This document shows positions 55,115 to 63,582 of a stretch of 64,000 bases of DNA, in pieces. The position numbers and the translations under genes are program-made. The stretch is from assembly GCA_038250675.1 (NCBI GenBank), contig JBBSCB010000006.1:62001-126000 (forward strand), read 5' to 3'. The stretch comes from JAICUF01 sp038250675. Lineage in GTDB: Bacteria; Gemmatimonadota; Gemmatimonadetes; Gemmatimonadales; GWC2-71-9. The notes under the pieces were generated by a model. That model was not told where the DNA came from. It was given only the letters and a program-made list of their open reading frames with translations, and did no database searches. The number at the start of each line of letters is the position of its first letter. The stretch's first letter is position 1.

Positions 55115-57553
55115 ATGGCATCGATTCCCGATATCTTCGAGACGATGGAGTACGGGCCGGCGCCCGAGTCAGCGGGGCCCGCGCTCGACTGGATCAAGGC
55201 GCGCAACGGCGAGATGGGGCTCTTCGTCGGCGGGCGCTGGATCCGGCCGGCCGGCGGCGAATACTTCGACACGAGCAACCCGGCCAACGCGCATGTCCTC
55301 GCGCGCGTGGCGCAGGCGGGGCCGGCCGACGTGGATGCGGCCGTGGCGGCGGCGCGTGCGGCACAGCCGGGCTGGTGGGAGATCGGGGGGCATGCGCGGG
55401 CGCGCTATCTCTACGCGCTGGCGCGGCAGATTCAGAAGCACTCACGGCTGTTCGCGGTGCTCGAATCACTGGACAACGGCAAGCCTATCCGCGAGTCGCG
55501 CGACATCGACATTCCGCTCGTCGCGCGCCACTTCTACCATCACGCGGGCTGGGCGCAGCTCATGGCCACGGAGCTCCCGGATCGCCTGCCGCTCGGCGTC
55601 GTGGGCCAGATCATTCCGTGGAACTTCCCGCTCCTGATGCTGGCGTGGAAGATCGCGCCCGCGATCGCGATGGGGAACACGGTGGTGCTCAAGCCCGCGG
55701 AGTTCACCTCGCTCACGGCGCTGCTGTTCGCGAGCATCTGCGAGGAGATCGGCCTGCCCGCGGGCGTGGTGAACATCATCACCGGTGACGGCCGCACCGG
55801 CGAGCTGCTGGTGAAGCATCCCGGCGTGGACAAGATCGCCTTCACCGGCTCGACCGACGTCGGCCGCCTGATCCGCGTCGCCACCGCCGGTACCGGCAAG
55901 AAGCTCTCGCTCGAGCTCGGCGGGAAATCACCGTTCCTCGTGTTCGACGATGCCGATCTCGACAGCGTGGTCGAGGGTGTGGTGGACGCGATCTGGTTCA
56001 ACCAGGGGCAGGTGTGCTGTGCGGGGTCGCGCATCCTGGCGCAGGAGGGCATCGCCGATCGGCTGGTGGCCAAGCTGCGCGCGCGGATGGAGACGTTGCG
56101 GGTGGGCGATCCGCTCGACAAGGCGGTGGACATCGGCGCCATCATCGCGCCGGTGCAGCTCGAGAAGATCCAGCAGCTGGTGAAGCAGGGGCAGGAGGAG
56201 GGGGCCACGATGTGGCAGCCGTCCTGGAGCTGCCCGACGGAGGGCTGCTTCTACCCGCCGACGCTCTTCACCGACGTCTCCCCCTCGGCGACGATCGCGC
56301 AGGTCGAGATCTTTGGCCCGGTGGTGGTGATGATGACGTTCCGGACGCCGGAGGAGGCGGTCGAGCTGGCCAACAACACGCGGTACGGGCTGGCGGCGAG
56401 TGTGTGGAGCGAGAGCGTGAACCTGGCGCTCGACATCGCGCCGAAGCTGCAGGCGGGGACGGTGTGGATCAATTGCACGAACGTGTTCGATGCGGCGTCG
56501 GGGTTTGGCGGGTATCGCGAGAGCGGGTTCGGCCGCGAGGGCGGGCGGGAAGGGCTGCGCGAGTATGTGCAGCCGGCGTGGGAGGCGAAGTGGAAGAAGG
56601 AGAAGGCGCCGAGTCCGAGTCCGAGTCCGAGTCCGAGTCACCCTGAGCGAAGCGAAGGGGCCGAAACCCAAAGTACACCCCGCAGCGCCAGGCGATCGGA
56701 CTCTCTCCCCCCGATCGACCGGACGCCGAAGCTCTACATCGGTGGCAAGCAGGCGCGGCCGGACTCAGGCTACAGCATGCCGGTGCTCGACCACACGGGC
56801 GCGCGCATCGGGGAAGTCGGGAAGGGCAATCGCAAGGACATCCGGAACGCCGTCGAGGCCGCGCACAAGGCAAAGGCGTGGGGGCGGGGCACGGCGCACG
56901 CGCGGGCGCAGGTGCTGTACTACGTGGCCGAGAACCTGGCGGCGCGCGCCGATGACTTCGAGCGGCGGCTGGCGGAGGTCGGCGGCGAGGGGGCGCGTGC
57001 GGCCGAGGAGGTCGAGCGCGCGATCGAGCGGATCTACACCTACGCCGCCTGGGCTGACAAGTGGGACGGCCGGGTGCACCACACGCCCTTCCGGAACGTC
57101 ACGCTCGCGATGCCGGAGCCGCTCGGCGTGATCGGGGTGGTGTGCCCGGAGGAGGCGCCGCTGCTGGGCTTTCTCTCGACGGTGCTGCCGGGGCTGGCGC
57201 TCGGGAACGCCGTCGTTGCGGTGCCGTCGGTGCGCGGTGCGCTGATCGCGACCGATCTGTACCAGGTGTTCGATACGTCGGACGTGCCGGCCGGCGCGAT
57301 CAACATCGTGACCGGGGAGCCGGACGAGCTGTCCGATGTGCTCGCGGCGCATGATGACGTGGATGGGCTGTGGCATTTCGGGAGCGCCGATGGCGCCACG
57401 TCCGCCGAGCGGCTCTCGGCGGGGAACATGAAGCGGACGTGGGTCAGCTACGGGCGGCGGCGGGACTGGTTTGACTCGATCGAGGGGGAAGGGGGGGAGT
57501 TCCTCGAGCGGGCGAGTCAGGTGAAGAATATTTGGGTGCCATACGGGGAGTGA
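55115..57553 (+). CDS. ALDH16-type tandem aldehyde dehydrogenase
   Basis: 812 residues. Domain 1 (about 25-490) is a complete ALDH: PWNFPLLMLAWKIAPA, catalytic Glu in LELGGKSPFLVFDDAD, catalytic Cys in NQGQVCCAGSRI near residue 303 and GGYRESGFGREGG. Domain 2 (about 540-800) keeps the fold but has no Cys at the active-site position, as in the ALDH16 family. The linker holds SPSPSPSPSHPERSEGAE, encoded by a hexamer repeat plus a short dispersed repeat. It likely oxidises the acetaldehyde made by DeoC, although ALDH16 substrates are broad. Confidence 0.92.
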   Translation: MASIPDIFETMEYGPAPESAGPALDWIKARNGEMGLFVGGRWIRPAGGEYFDTSNPANAHVLARVAQAGPADVDAAVAAARAAQPGWWEIGGHARARYLYALARQIQKHSRLFAVLESLDNGKPIRESRDIDIPLVARHFYHHAGWAQLMATELPDRLPLGVVGQIIPWNFPLLMLAWKIAPAIAMGNTVVLKPAEFTSLTALLFASICEEIGLPAGVVNIITGDGRTGELLVKHPGVDKIAFTGSTDVGRLIRVATAGTGKKLSLELGGKSPFLVFDDADLDSVVEGVVDAIWFNQGQVCCAGSRILAQEGIADRLVAKLRARMETLRVGDPLDKAVDIGAIIAPVQLEKIQQLVKQGQEEGATMWQPSWSCPTEGCFYPPTLFTDVSPSATIAQVEIFGPVVVMMTFRTPEEAVELANNTRYGLAASVWSESVNLALDIAPKLQAGTVWINCTNVFDAASGFGGYRESGFGREGGREGLREYVQPAWEAKWKKEKAPSPSPSPSPSHPERSEGAETQSTPRSARRSDSLPPIDRTPKLYIGGKQARPDSGYSMPVLDHTGARIGEVGKGNRKDIRNAVEAAHKAKAWGRGTAHARAQVLYYVAENLAARADDFERRLAEVGGEGARAAEEVERAIERIYTYAAWADKWDGRVHHTPFRNVTLAMPEPLGVIGVVCPEEAPLLGFLSTVLPGLALGNAVVAVPSVRGALIATDLYQVFDTSDVPAGAINIVTGEPDELSDVLAAHDDVDGLWHFGSADGATSAERLSAGNMKRTWVSYGRRRDWFDSIEGEGGEFLERASQVKNIWVPYGE
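56611..56659 (+). repeat. GAGTCC hexamer repeat plus dispersed CCCTGAGCGAAGCGAAGGG element
   Basis: Five tandem GAGTCC copies (last one GAGTCA) at 56611-56640 run straight into CCCTGAGCGAAGCGAAGGG (56641-56659), an imperfect palindrome known as a short dispersed repeat in several high-GC genomes and often read as HPERSEG. It keeps the ALDH frame open between the two domains. Confidence 0.7.
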
Positions 57554-58043
57554 GCGCTGGGTGCGAACCGAATAGAGAACCGTGGTCAGGTGGCGCGGCG
57601 CCATCCCATGCAGCAAACCACCCGCCGGGGCCGTGGCTACGGGGCACCCATCGAGCTTTCCGTCGGAGCGCCGCCGACCTGGGCGCTGATCCCGCCCTCG
57701 CGAGCCCGGATTGTCGCAATTCGGGCCCTGTTTGTCGCAGAAACGGCCTAGACTGGGCCGGCGAGGTCGGCTGGCGTAGGCTCATCGACGACATTCCACG
57801 AGTCGTTTGCATTTCCGGCGCCCGGATCGCGGCGGGTTCGTCGATGGATCCGGGCTGCTCGCGGGAAATAGGCCAAGGCTCATCTGCAGGCTTTGCCGCG
57901 CCCTGCGCGAGCTACATCTCTGTGACATTGCCTGGAACGGAAGTTGGCTGCTCGTCCGCCTAGAAAGGCCCGCGAGAGCAAGCTCGTGAGTTTGTTTTTC
58001 GTGGGTGGTCCACTTCGCATTAGGCAACACAAATCTGGGTTTT
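57554..58043 (+). other. 490-base intergenic region at island boundary
   Basis: No gene can be supported. GC bias falls over this stretch toward the accessory region. It contains a TTGTCGCA direct repeat (about 57712 and 57731) and a run of T near 57990. Two reading frames (57532-57963, 57807-57989) cross it but show no family resemblance or ribosome site. Confidence 0.5.
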
Positions 58044-58577
58044 ATGACTGATCGAGCTCGAGTCGTCCTGCAAGACTCCAAGCATGCTATCGCCGCGCAC
58101 TCAGATGACCTGGGCGGCGAGAAATTTCGTATCAGCTGGGTCGCCATTGTGAGCCTGCTTCGAGCAGTAGGCCACATCTTGGAGAAAGTCGACGCTCGGC
58201 AATCGACGGCGCTCTGTCAAGCTATCGAAGAATGGTGGCGAAATCTCAAGGCGACGAGACCCGAGCCCGCGATTTTTTGGGCGTTTATCGACGACGAGCG
58301 TAATCGCACCCTAAAGCTCTACCAGTACTCGGTGGAGCGTCGCTTGGTCTTACCTGGCCCAGTGATCGACGGACGTCAGGTTACGATCATGGTTGATAAG
58401 GCGAATAGCCGCGGCGGTGGCATCAGTAGCTCGGCTGGTAATACCAGCAGTCGAATGAAGGACGGTCGATTCGAAGGCATGAGCGATCGTGATGTCGCTT
58501 GGCAAGCCTATGTTTGGTGGAACGAGCAGTTAGCCAGGATCGACGCCAGAGCAGCAGCGCTGGCAGCACTCCCGTAG
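58044..58577 (+). CDS. Hypothetical helical protein in defence island
   Basis: 177 residues from the ATG at 58044; a GTG 39 bases earlier is an alternative. Mostly helical in the first 105 residues, with FWAFIDDERNRTLKLYQYSV as the most conserved-looking segment, followed by a basic, Ser/Gly-rich part. I do not recognise a family; helical segments with E-R-N near the end recall HEPN-like folds, but the His of the HEPN motif is Lys here. Less GC-biased codon use than the housekeeping genes. Confidence 0.6.
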   Translation: MTDRARVVLQDSKHAIAAHSDDLGGEKFRISWVAIVSLLRAVGHILEKVDARQSTALCQAIEEWWRNLKATRPEPAIFWAFIDDERNRTLKLYQYSVERRLVLPGPVIDGRQVTIMVDKANSRGGGISSSAGNTSSRMKDGRFEGMSDRDVAWQAYVWWNEQLARIDARAAALAALP

Positions 58578-58606
58578 TCGTGTTGCCTAGTCACTACATG
58601 CAGCCG

Positions 58607-58660
58607 AAAAAGCGGCCGTGCTTTTTCTCTGCATGCCGGAAGGCCCCACACGGCCGCTTT
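58607..58660 (+). terminator. 12-pair hairpin between the unknown gene and the DUF262 gene
   Basis: AAAGCGGCCGTG pairs perfectly with CACGGCCGCTTT around a 28-base loop that has its own T-run. A-runs on the left, T-run on the right; it could end transcription of the upstream gene. Confidence 0.5.
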
Positions 58661-58712
58661 GCACCTGATGCGACGGCACTAGGAAGGTTAGCCGACGGGA
58701 TAAGCGTCGCCT

Positions 58713-58720
58713 TAGCTTTG
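58713..58720 (+). promoter_or_regulatory. TAGCTTTG promoter motif before DUF262 gene
   Basis: The octamer TAGCTTTG lies 27 bases before the ATG at 58748. It is identical to the one before the RCC1 lipoprotein gene. GGAG lies between it and the start. Confidence 0.4.
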
Positions 58721-58747
58721 ATACCTACAATGCGGAGATTGCCACGG

Positions 58748-59863
58748 ATGGCCGACGCACAGCCCATGCTTCCTCCCGGTGATGAGGATGTCGAGGATCT
58801 TGACGAGCTCAGTGAGATCTTGCCGACAGCCTTTTCCATCACGTCGTACGGTGCCGACTACCCTGTGGATGGGCTCGTAAAGCGCGTGAAGGGCGACGAT
58901 ATCGTAATCCCATCCTTCAGCATGGAGCCCGAGGGAGGCCAGACAACCGTCGGCTTTCAGCGCGAGTTCGTTTGGAAGAAATCGCAGGCGGATAGATTCA
59001 TCGAATCCCTACTACTCGGGCTGCCAGTCCCGGGCATCTTTCTTGTTAAGGAGCCCGATGGCAAGTTCTTAGTGCTTGATGGGCAGCAGCGCCTTCGGAC
59101 ACTCGAGAGCTTCTACTCAGGCGTGTTTCAGGGTGCCGAGTTTAAGCTCAGCGAGGTGCAGAATCAGTGGGTTAAAAAGACCTACAATACTCTGCATCCC
59201 GATGACCGTCGAAGGTTAGACAACAGCATCATTCACGCGACGATCGTACGTCAGGATGAGCCGACCGAGGATCAGAGTAGTATCTACTTGATCTTCGAGC
59301 GGTTGAATTCAGGTGGAACGATCCTTCAGCCGCAGGAAATTCGGGTTGCCCTCTATCACGGACAGTTTGCCGCGCTCCTGAGCCGTTTGAATGAGAACCC
59401 TGACTGGCGCGTGCTCTATGGCAAGAAGAACTCGCGGCTAAAGGATATCGAGCTGATTCTTAGATTCCTCGCCCTTTACTTCCACTCTGGAAGCTATAGC
59501 AGGCCTATGAAGGACTTCCTAAACCGGTATATGGCCGCGAACCGCAAGCTGGAGCGGCAGCCAGAGCCGGATCTCCGGGGCGTGTTTGAGTCCACCGTTA
59601 GGGAAATACGTCAGGGAATTGGAGACCGAGCCTTCCGTCCGTTCGGTTCCGTTAATGCGGCGGTGCTCGATTCGGTAATGTACGGCGTCGCCGCGCGGCT
59701 CTCATCAGGCCCGATCGCTGACAAAGCTGCACTCCGAAAGGAATATCAAGAACTAATCAAGACACCGGCCTATCTGGACGCTATCACGCGTGCAACGGCG
59801 GATGAGGAGAGCGTTCGGGCGCGGCTTGACAAGGCAACCAAGGCGTTTGCGAAGGTCAGATGA
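58748..59863 (+). CDS. DUF262-domain protein (ParB/GmrS-like)
   Basis: 371 residues from the ATG at 58748, which follows GGAG; an ATG at 58730 is an alternative. The DUF262 domain shows FQREFVWKKSQADRFIESLL at residues 70-89, LPVPGIFLV, and VLDGQQRLRTLESF with DGQQR at 111-115, plus FERLNSGGTILQPQEIR near residue 180. These are nucleotide-binding/hydrolysis residues in ParB-related proteins such as GmrS and SspE. The GmrD-type DUF1524 nuclease domain is absent. It overlaps the HEPN gene by 4 bases, a probable two-gene unit. Confidence 0.88.
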   Translation: MADAQPMLPPGDEDVEDLDELSEILPTAFSITSYGADYPVDGLVKRVKGDDIVIPSFSMEPEGGQTTVGFQREFVWKKSQADRFIESLLLGLPVPGIFLVKEPDGKFLVLDGQQRLRTLESFYSGVFQGAEFKLSEVQNQWVKKTYNTLHPDDRRRLDNSIIHATIVRQDEPTEDQSSIYLIFERLNSGGTILQPQEIRVALYHGQFAALLSRLNENPDWRVLYGKKNSRLKDIELILRFLALYFHSGSYSRPMKDFLNRYMAANRKLERQPEPDLRGVFESTVREIRQGIGDRAFRPFGSVNAAVLDSVMYGVAARLSSGPIADKAALRKEYQELIKTPAYLDAITRATADEESVRARLDKATKAFAKVR

Positions 59864-60354
59864 CTGGTCGCCGAGCGGTTTATCGTCTCAAGCAACGCCT
59901 CGATGCAACGTTTGAGCGTGGGCCAGCAGCTTCTGCGGACATTGAGGTGCAGGCGGACTTTGCTCGCTACATGTGTGTGCTTGTGTCTGGGTTCCTAGAG
60001 AATGCGCTGGTGGCACTCGTCTTGGATGTGGCGCAGGCGCGAGCCGCTCCCGAAATCGCATTCTTCGTCGAGCGCAAGCTCGATTATTGGACAAACCCGA
60101 CAGTTGAGAAAGTCTGCCAGTTGCTCGGTGACTTCAGGCCTGACTGGCGAGCGGCAGCTGAGACGTACCTTGTCGACGAGCGGAAGGCGGCTGTCAACAG
60201 CCTCGTTGCTCTACGCCATAAGATCGCTCACGGCGAGTCCGTAGGTACAAGTATGTCTCAAGTGAGAGCCTACTACACGGCGGCACAAGAGGTCATCCAG
60301 TTTGTGGCGGATCTAATTGATCCACCGAAGGGAATCGTGGCTCCCGCGAGCTAA
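59860..60354 (+). CDS. HEPN-domain protein, probable RNase
   Basis: 164 residues, starting at the ATGA that overlaps the DUF262 stop. Helical, with the HEPN catalytic motif R119-HKIA-H124 followed by GES (RHKIAHGES), matching Rx4-6H. HEPN proteins with this motif are usually metal-independent RNases used in toxin-antitoxin and phage defence. FLENALVALVLDVAQ near residue 45 is a typical HEPN helix. Pairing with DUF262 proteins is a known association. Confidence 0.82.
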   Translation: MTGRRAVYRLKQRLDATFERGPAASADIEVQADFARYMCVLVSGFLENALVALVLDVAQARAAPEIAFFVERKLDYWTNPTVEKVCQLLGDFRPDWRAAAETYLVDERKAAVNSLVALRHKIAHGESVGTSMSQVRAYYTAAQEVIQFVADLIDPPKGIVAPAS

Positions 60355-60729
60355 TCTGCGCAGGCCGCAGAGGCGCGACGCTCCGGCATGCGCGCGATCC
60401 CGAGATAGAGGGTCGCTTCGTTCACGGTCCGCGCGGCCGTCGCGAGGGCCACGGCCTGTCGTTTGAACTGGGCGTGAACGCGCAACGGATGCGGCTCACC
60501 TCTTTGGTCCGCTAACACTTCCTCGAGTCGACATTGAGGGGTCCACTTGTCGGGGCAAGTTCAGACAGGGCCACGAGAGTTCAATCGATTCTGATTCAAA
60601 TTGAACAGTGGAAGTGCAACTGAGGAGAGGCCATCAGGTGGCCACTGGCCGGCCGCCGGGAGGCCGAGTGACCTCCCGTTAAGCGGCGACCCGCAATCGC
60701 GACCAACGAAGTCACTGAGATAAGAACCC
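60355..60729 (+). other. 375-base region between the DUF262-HEPN unit and hsdM
   Basis: No plus-strand gene. On the minus strand a frame of about 60 codons ends at 60351, overlapping the HEPN stop; it reads QFKRQAVALATAARTVNEAT and ends ASAACAD, with no family I can name, possibly a remnant. The rest holds an inverted repeat at 60579-60606 and a 7-pair hairpin (CGGGAGG/CCTCCCG, 60657-60678) ahead of hsdM. Confidence 0.5.
60579..60606 (+). repeat. TTCAA/TTGAA inverted repeats upstream of hsdM
   Basis: GTTCAAT at 60579-60585 is the inverted match of ATTGAAC at 60600-60606; the inner TTCAA-A-TTGAA (60595-60605) forms its own palindrome. Three half-sites in an AT-rich pocket in GC-rich DNA look like an operator. 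Confidence 0.5.
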
Positions 60730-63582
60730 ATGGCCATCAAGAAGTCTGACCTCTACTCCTCACTATGGGCCTCCTGCGACGAACTTCGCGGCGGCATGGA
60801 TCCCAGCCAGTACAAGGACTACGTCCTGTTCATGCTGTTCATCAAGTACATCACCGACAAGTACGGCAACAGCACCGATTTCGCCCCGCCGGTCACGATC
60901 CCGAAGGGCGCGAGCTTCAAGGACATGCTGGACCTGCGCGGCAAGAGCGATGTCGGCGACAGGATCAATACGCAGGTCATCGCGCCGCTGGTGCAGGCCA
61001 ACGCCCGGCTGGCGCGCAGCGACTTCCCCGACTTCAACGACTCCAACAAGCTCGGTGAGGGGCAGGCCAAGGTCGAGCGGCTGACCAACCTGATCAACAT
61101 CTTCGCCAGCCCGCGCCTCGACTTCTCGCAGAATCGCGCCGAGCACGACGATATCCTCGGCGACGCCTACGAGTACCTGATGCGGCATTTCGCCACCGAG
61201 AGCGGCAAGAGCAAGGGGCAGTTCTACACGCCGTCCGAGGTTAGCCGCATCATCGCCAAGGTGATCGGGATATCGCCGCAGAATACGAAGGCGTCCACCA
61301 CAGCCTACGACCCGACCTGCGGCTCGGGCTCGCTCCTGCTCAAGGTGGCCGCCGAGGCGGGCAGGCACATCACGCTCGAAGGGCAGGAGAAGGACGTGAC
61401 CACGGCGGGCCTGGCCCGCATGAACATGATCCTGCACGACTTCCCCACGGCCAACATCGTCTCGGGCAATACCCTGGCCGCGCCCAAATTTATGGATGGC
61501 GAGCAGCTTCGCACCTACGACTACGTCGTCGCCAATCCGCCGTTCTCCGACAAGACCTGGACGACCGGGCTCACACCGTCGAACGACCCCTTCCAGCGCT
61601 TCGCCTGGGGCGAGCCGCCCACCAGGCAGGGCGACTACGCCTACCTGCTGCACATTATCCGCTCGACCAAAAGCGCGGGCAAAGGCGCCTGCATCCTGCC
61701 GCACGGCGTGCTCTTCCGCGGTGGTGCCGAGGCTACGATCCGCCAGCAGCTCGTCCGCTCCGGCTACCTCAAGGGCATCATCGGCCTGCCCACCAACCTG
61801 TTTTACGGCACCGGCATCCCTGCCTGCATCGTGGTCCTCGACAAGGAGAACGCCGCCGGCCGCAAAGGCGTGTTCATGATCGACGCCTCCAAGGGGTTCC
61901 GGAAGGAAGGCCCGAAGAACCGGCTGCGCGAGCAGGATATCCACAGGATCGTCGACACCTTCACCCGGCAGGCCGACGTTCCGCGCTACGCTCGCCTGGT
62001 GCCGCTCGCCGAGATCGCCGACCCGAAGAACGACTTCAATCTCAACCTGCCGCGCTACATCGACTCGACCTCTCCCGACGACCTGCAGGACATCGACGGC
62101 CACCTGCGCGGCGGCATCCCGGAACGGGATCTCGATGCGCTCGGCGCGTACTGGAAGGTGCTTCCCGGAGTGCGCACCACGTTGTTCGCTCAGGTTTCAA
62201 GTGACTCTCCGGCATTGCCGAAGGACATGCACGTTGCCTACGGCGAAACGCTCTTCTGGACTCAGAGTTACTTCGCAGAATGGCCGGCGGAGTTTGGCAT
62301 CATCACGGCCCATGCGACCACTGGCGAAAAGTGGACCGACCAACAGAATCGCGAAGCGGACGCCGCTCTCGAATCATTGCTGCGCGAAAAGACACGGGAG
62401 GTCCGGCGTTTAACCGGTTTCTCGCCCACTAACATGCACGCCGAACCAGGCTGGGCCGTTTCCCTGCCGTTTGAGGACGTTTGCGGCTTGGGTGTGCAGT
62501 TCGAGCAAGACGCTATCTATTACGTGCGAGATGGCATCCTGCATGTCAGTCACTGCGATCAGCGGCGCAAGCTCGTCCCAATCGGCCTGTTCCTCCCGCG
62601 CGTGCACATGTCGGCGGAAAAGCCCGTGGTGCGGCCGGGCTACTGCGCGTTGCGTCTTTCCATCACCGAGGTGAAGCCCGCCATCTTGGGCCACGCCGAG
62701 TTCGCCGCGTTCCAGCAGCAGGCGATGAGGATCTTCGCCGACTGGCGCAAGGTCACGACACCGCGCCTCACCGGCTTCGCCAAGGACGGTCACCCTAAGG
62801 CCCTGATCGAGACTATCGGCGAGGATCTTCTGGCCGCGTTCCGGCAGGCGCCGCTGCTCGATGCCTACGACATCTACCAGCATCTGATGGACTACTGGGC
62901 CGAGACGATGCAGGACGACGCGTATCTCATCGCCGCAGACGGCTGGGTGGCCAGGCCGACCCGTATCGTCGAGACGGACAAGAAGGGCCGGCAGAAGGAC
63001 AAGGGCTGGACCTGCGACCTGATCCCCAAGGCGCTCATCGTTGCGAGCTACTTCGCCAGGGAGCAGGGCGCCCTCGACGCGGAGCAGGCCGAACTCGAAG
63101 CCGCCACCGCAAGCCTCGCGGAGCTTGAGGAGGAGCACGGTGGCGACGAGAGCGTTCTCGGCGCCCTCGAGAAGATCGCCAAGGCCGAGATCAATGCCCG
63201 CCTGAAACAGATCAAGGGCGACAAGGAAGCGAAGGACGAAGCCGAGGTGCTCGAGCGCTGGCTGGATCTCGCGGAACGCGAAGCGGCGTTGAAGCGCGAG
63301 GTGAATGCGCAGGACGCCGCCCTCGACACGCTGGCCTACGAGAAGTACCCCAAGCTCACCGAAGCGGAGATCAAGACGCTGGTGGTGGGCGACAAGTGGA
63401 TGGCGCGTGTGTCTGCGGCCGTGCAGGGCGAGCTGGATCGCGTGTCGCAGACCCTCACCGGCCGCATCCGCGAGTTGGCCGCGCGCTACGCCACGCCGCT
63501 GCCGAAGCTCACCGAGGAAGTGGAGACGCTCACCGCCGGGGTAGAGGAGCACCTGAAGAAGTTGGGGGCGGTATGGAAGTGA
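60730..63582 (+). CDS. hsdM: Type I restriction-modification methyltransferase subunit HsdM with inserted DUF3293-like domain
   Basis: 950 residues. The N-terminal HsdM_N helical domain (about 1-140) leads to the N6-adenine methyltransferase: GQFYTPSEV, motif I DPTCGSGSLLLKV (Asp194), motif IV NPPF (269-272). DLQDIDGHLRGGIPERDLDA is typical of this HsdM branch. There the usual chain passes from the TTLF segment directly to RPGYCALRLSITEVKPAILG; here about 147 residues (488-634) interrupt it. A coiled coil at about 775-870 and a C-terminal helical region close the protein. The stop overlaps the hsdS start by 10 bases. It methylates host sites and is needed for restriction with HsdR. Confidence 0.92.
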   Translation: MAIKKSDLYSSLWASCDELRGGMDPSQYKDYVLFMLFIKYITDKYGNSTDFAPPVTIPKGASFKDMLDLRGKSDVGDRINTQVIAPLVQANARLARSDFPDFNDSNKLGEGQAKVERLTNLINIFASPRLDFSQNRAEHDDILGDAYEYLMRHFATESGKSKGQFYTPSEVSRIIAKVIGISPQNTKASTTAYDPTCGSGSLLLKVAAEAGRHITLEGQEKDVTTAGLARMNMILHDFPTANIVSGNTLAAPKFMDGEQLRTYDYVVANPPFSDKTWTTGLTPSNDPFQRFAWGEPPTRQGDYAYLLHIIRSTKSAGKGACILPHGVLFRGGAEATIRQQLVRSGYLKGIIGLPTNLFYGTGIPACIVVLDKENAAGRKGVFMIDASKGFRKEGPKNRLREQDIHRIVDTFTRQADVPRYARLVPLAEIADPKNDFNLNLPRYIDSTSPDDLQDIDGHLRGGIPERDLDALGAYWKVLPGVRTTLFAQVSSDSPALPKDMHVAYGETLFWTQSYFAEWPAEFGIITAHATTGEKWTDQQNREADAALESLLREKTREVRRLTGFSPTNMHAEPGWAVSLPFEDVCGLGVQFEQDAIYYVRDGILHVSHCDQRRKLVPIGLFLPRVHMSAEKPVVRPGYCALRLSITEVKPAILGHAEFAAFQQQAMRIFADWRKVTTPRLTGFAKDGHPKALIETIGEDLLAAFRQAPLLDAYDIYQHLMDYWAETMQDDAYLIAADGWVARPTRIVETDKKGRQKDKGWTCDLIPKALIVASYFAREQGALDAEQAELEAATASLAELEEEHGGDESVLGALEKIAKAEINARLKQIKGDKEAKDEAEVLERWLDLAEREAALKREVNAQDAALDTLAYEKYPKLTEAEIKTLVVGDKWMARVSAAVQGELDRVSQTLTGRIRELAARYATPLPKLTEEVETLTAGVEEHLKKLGAVWK
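62191..62631 (+). other. DUF3293-like domain inserted in HsdM
   Basis: Residues 488-634 of HsdM. FGIITAHATTGEKWTDQQNR, the two-helix region after it, PGWAVSLPFEDVCGLGVQF and EQDAIYYVRDGILHV follow the order of the DUF3293 family (FITAWNP...N...W.E.S..V.G...A..LG..FGQ.AI). The base composition is less GC-rich than both flanks, consistent with later insertion. Confidence 0.65.

Noticed and set aside
57532..57989. Two frames (143 and 60 codons) after the ALDH gene
   Set aside because: Both overlap non-coding looking sequence, have no family resemblance and no ribosome-binding site.
60351..60536. Minus-strand frame of about 60 codons ending in the HEPN stop
   Set aside because: No recognisable family, no ribosome site, and an in-frame stop just upstream; left as part of the intergenic description.
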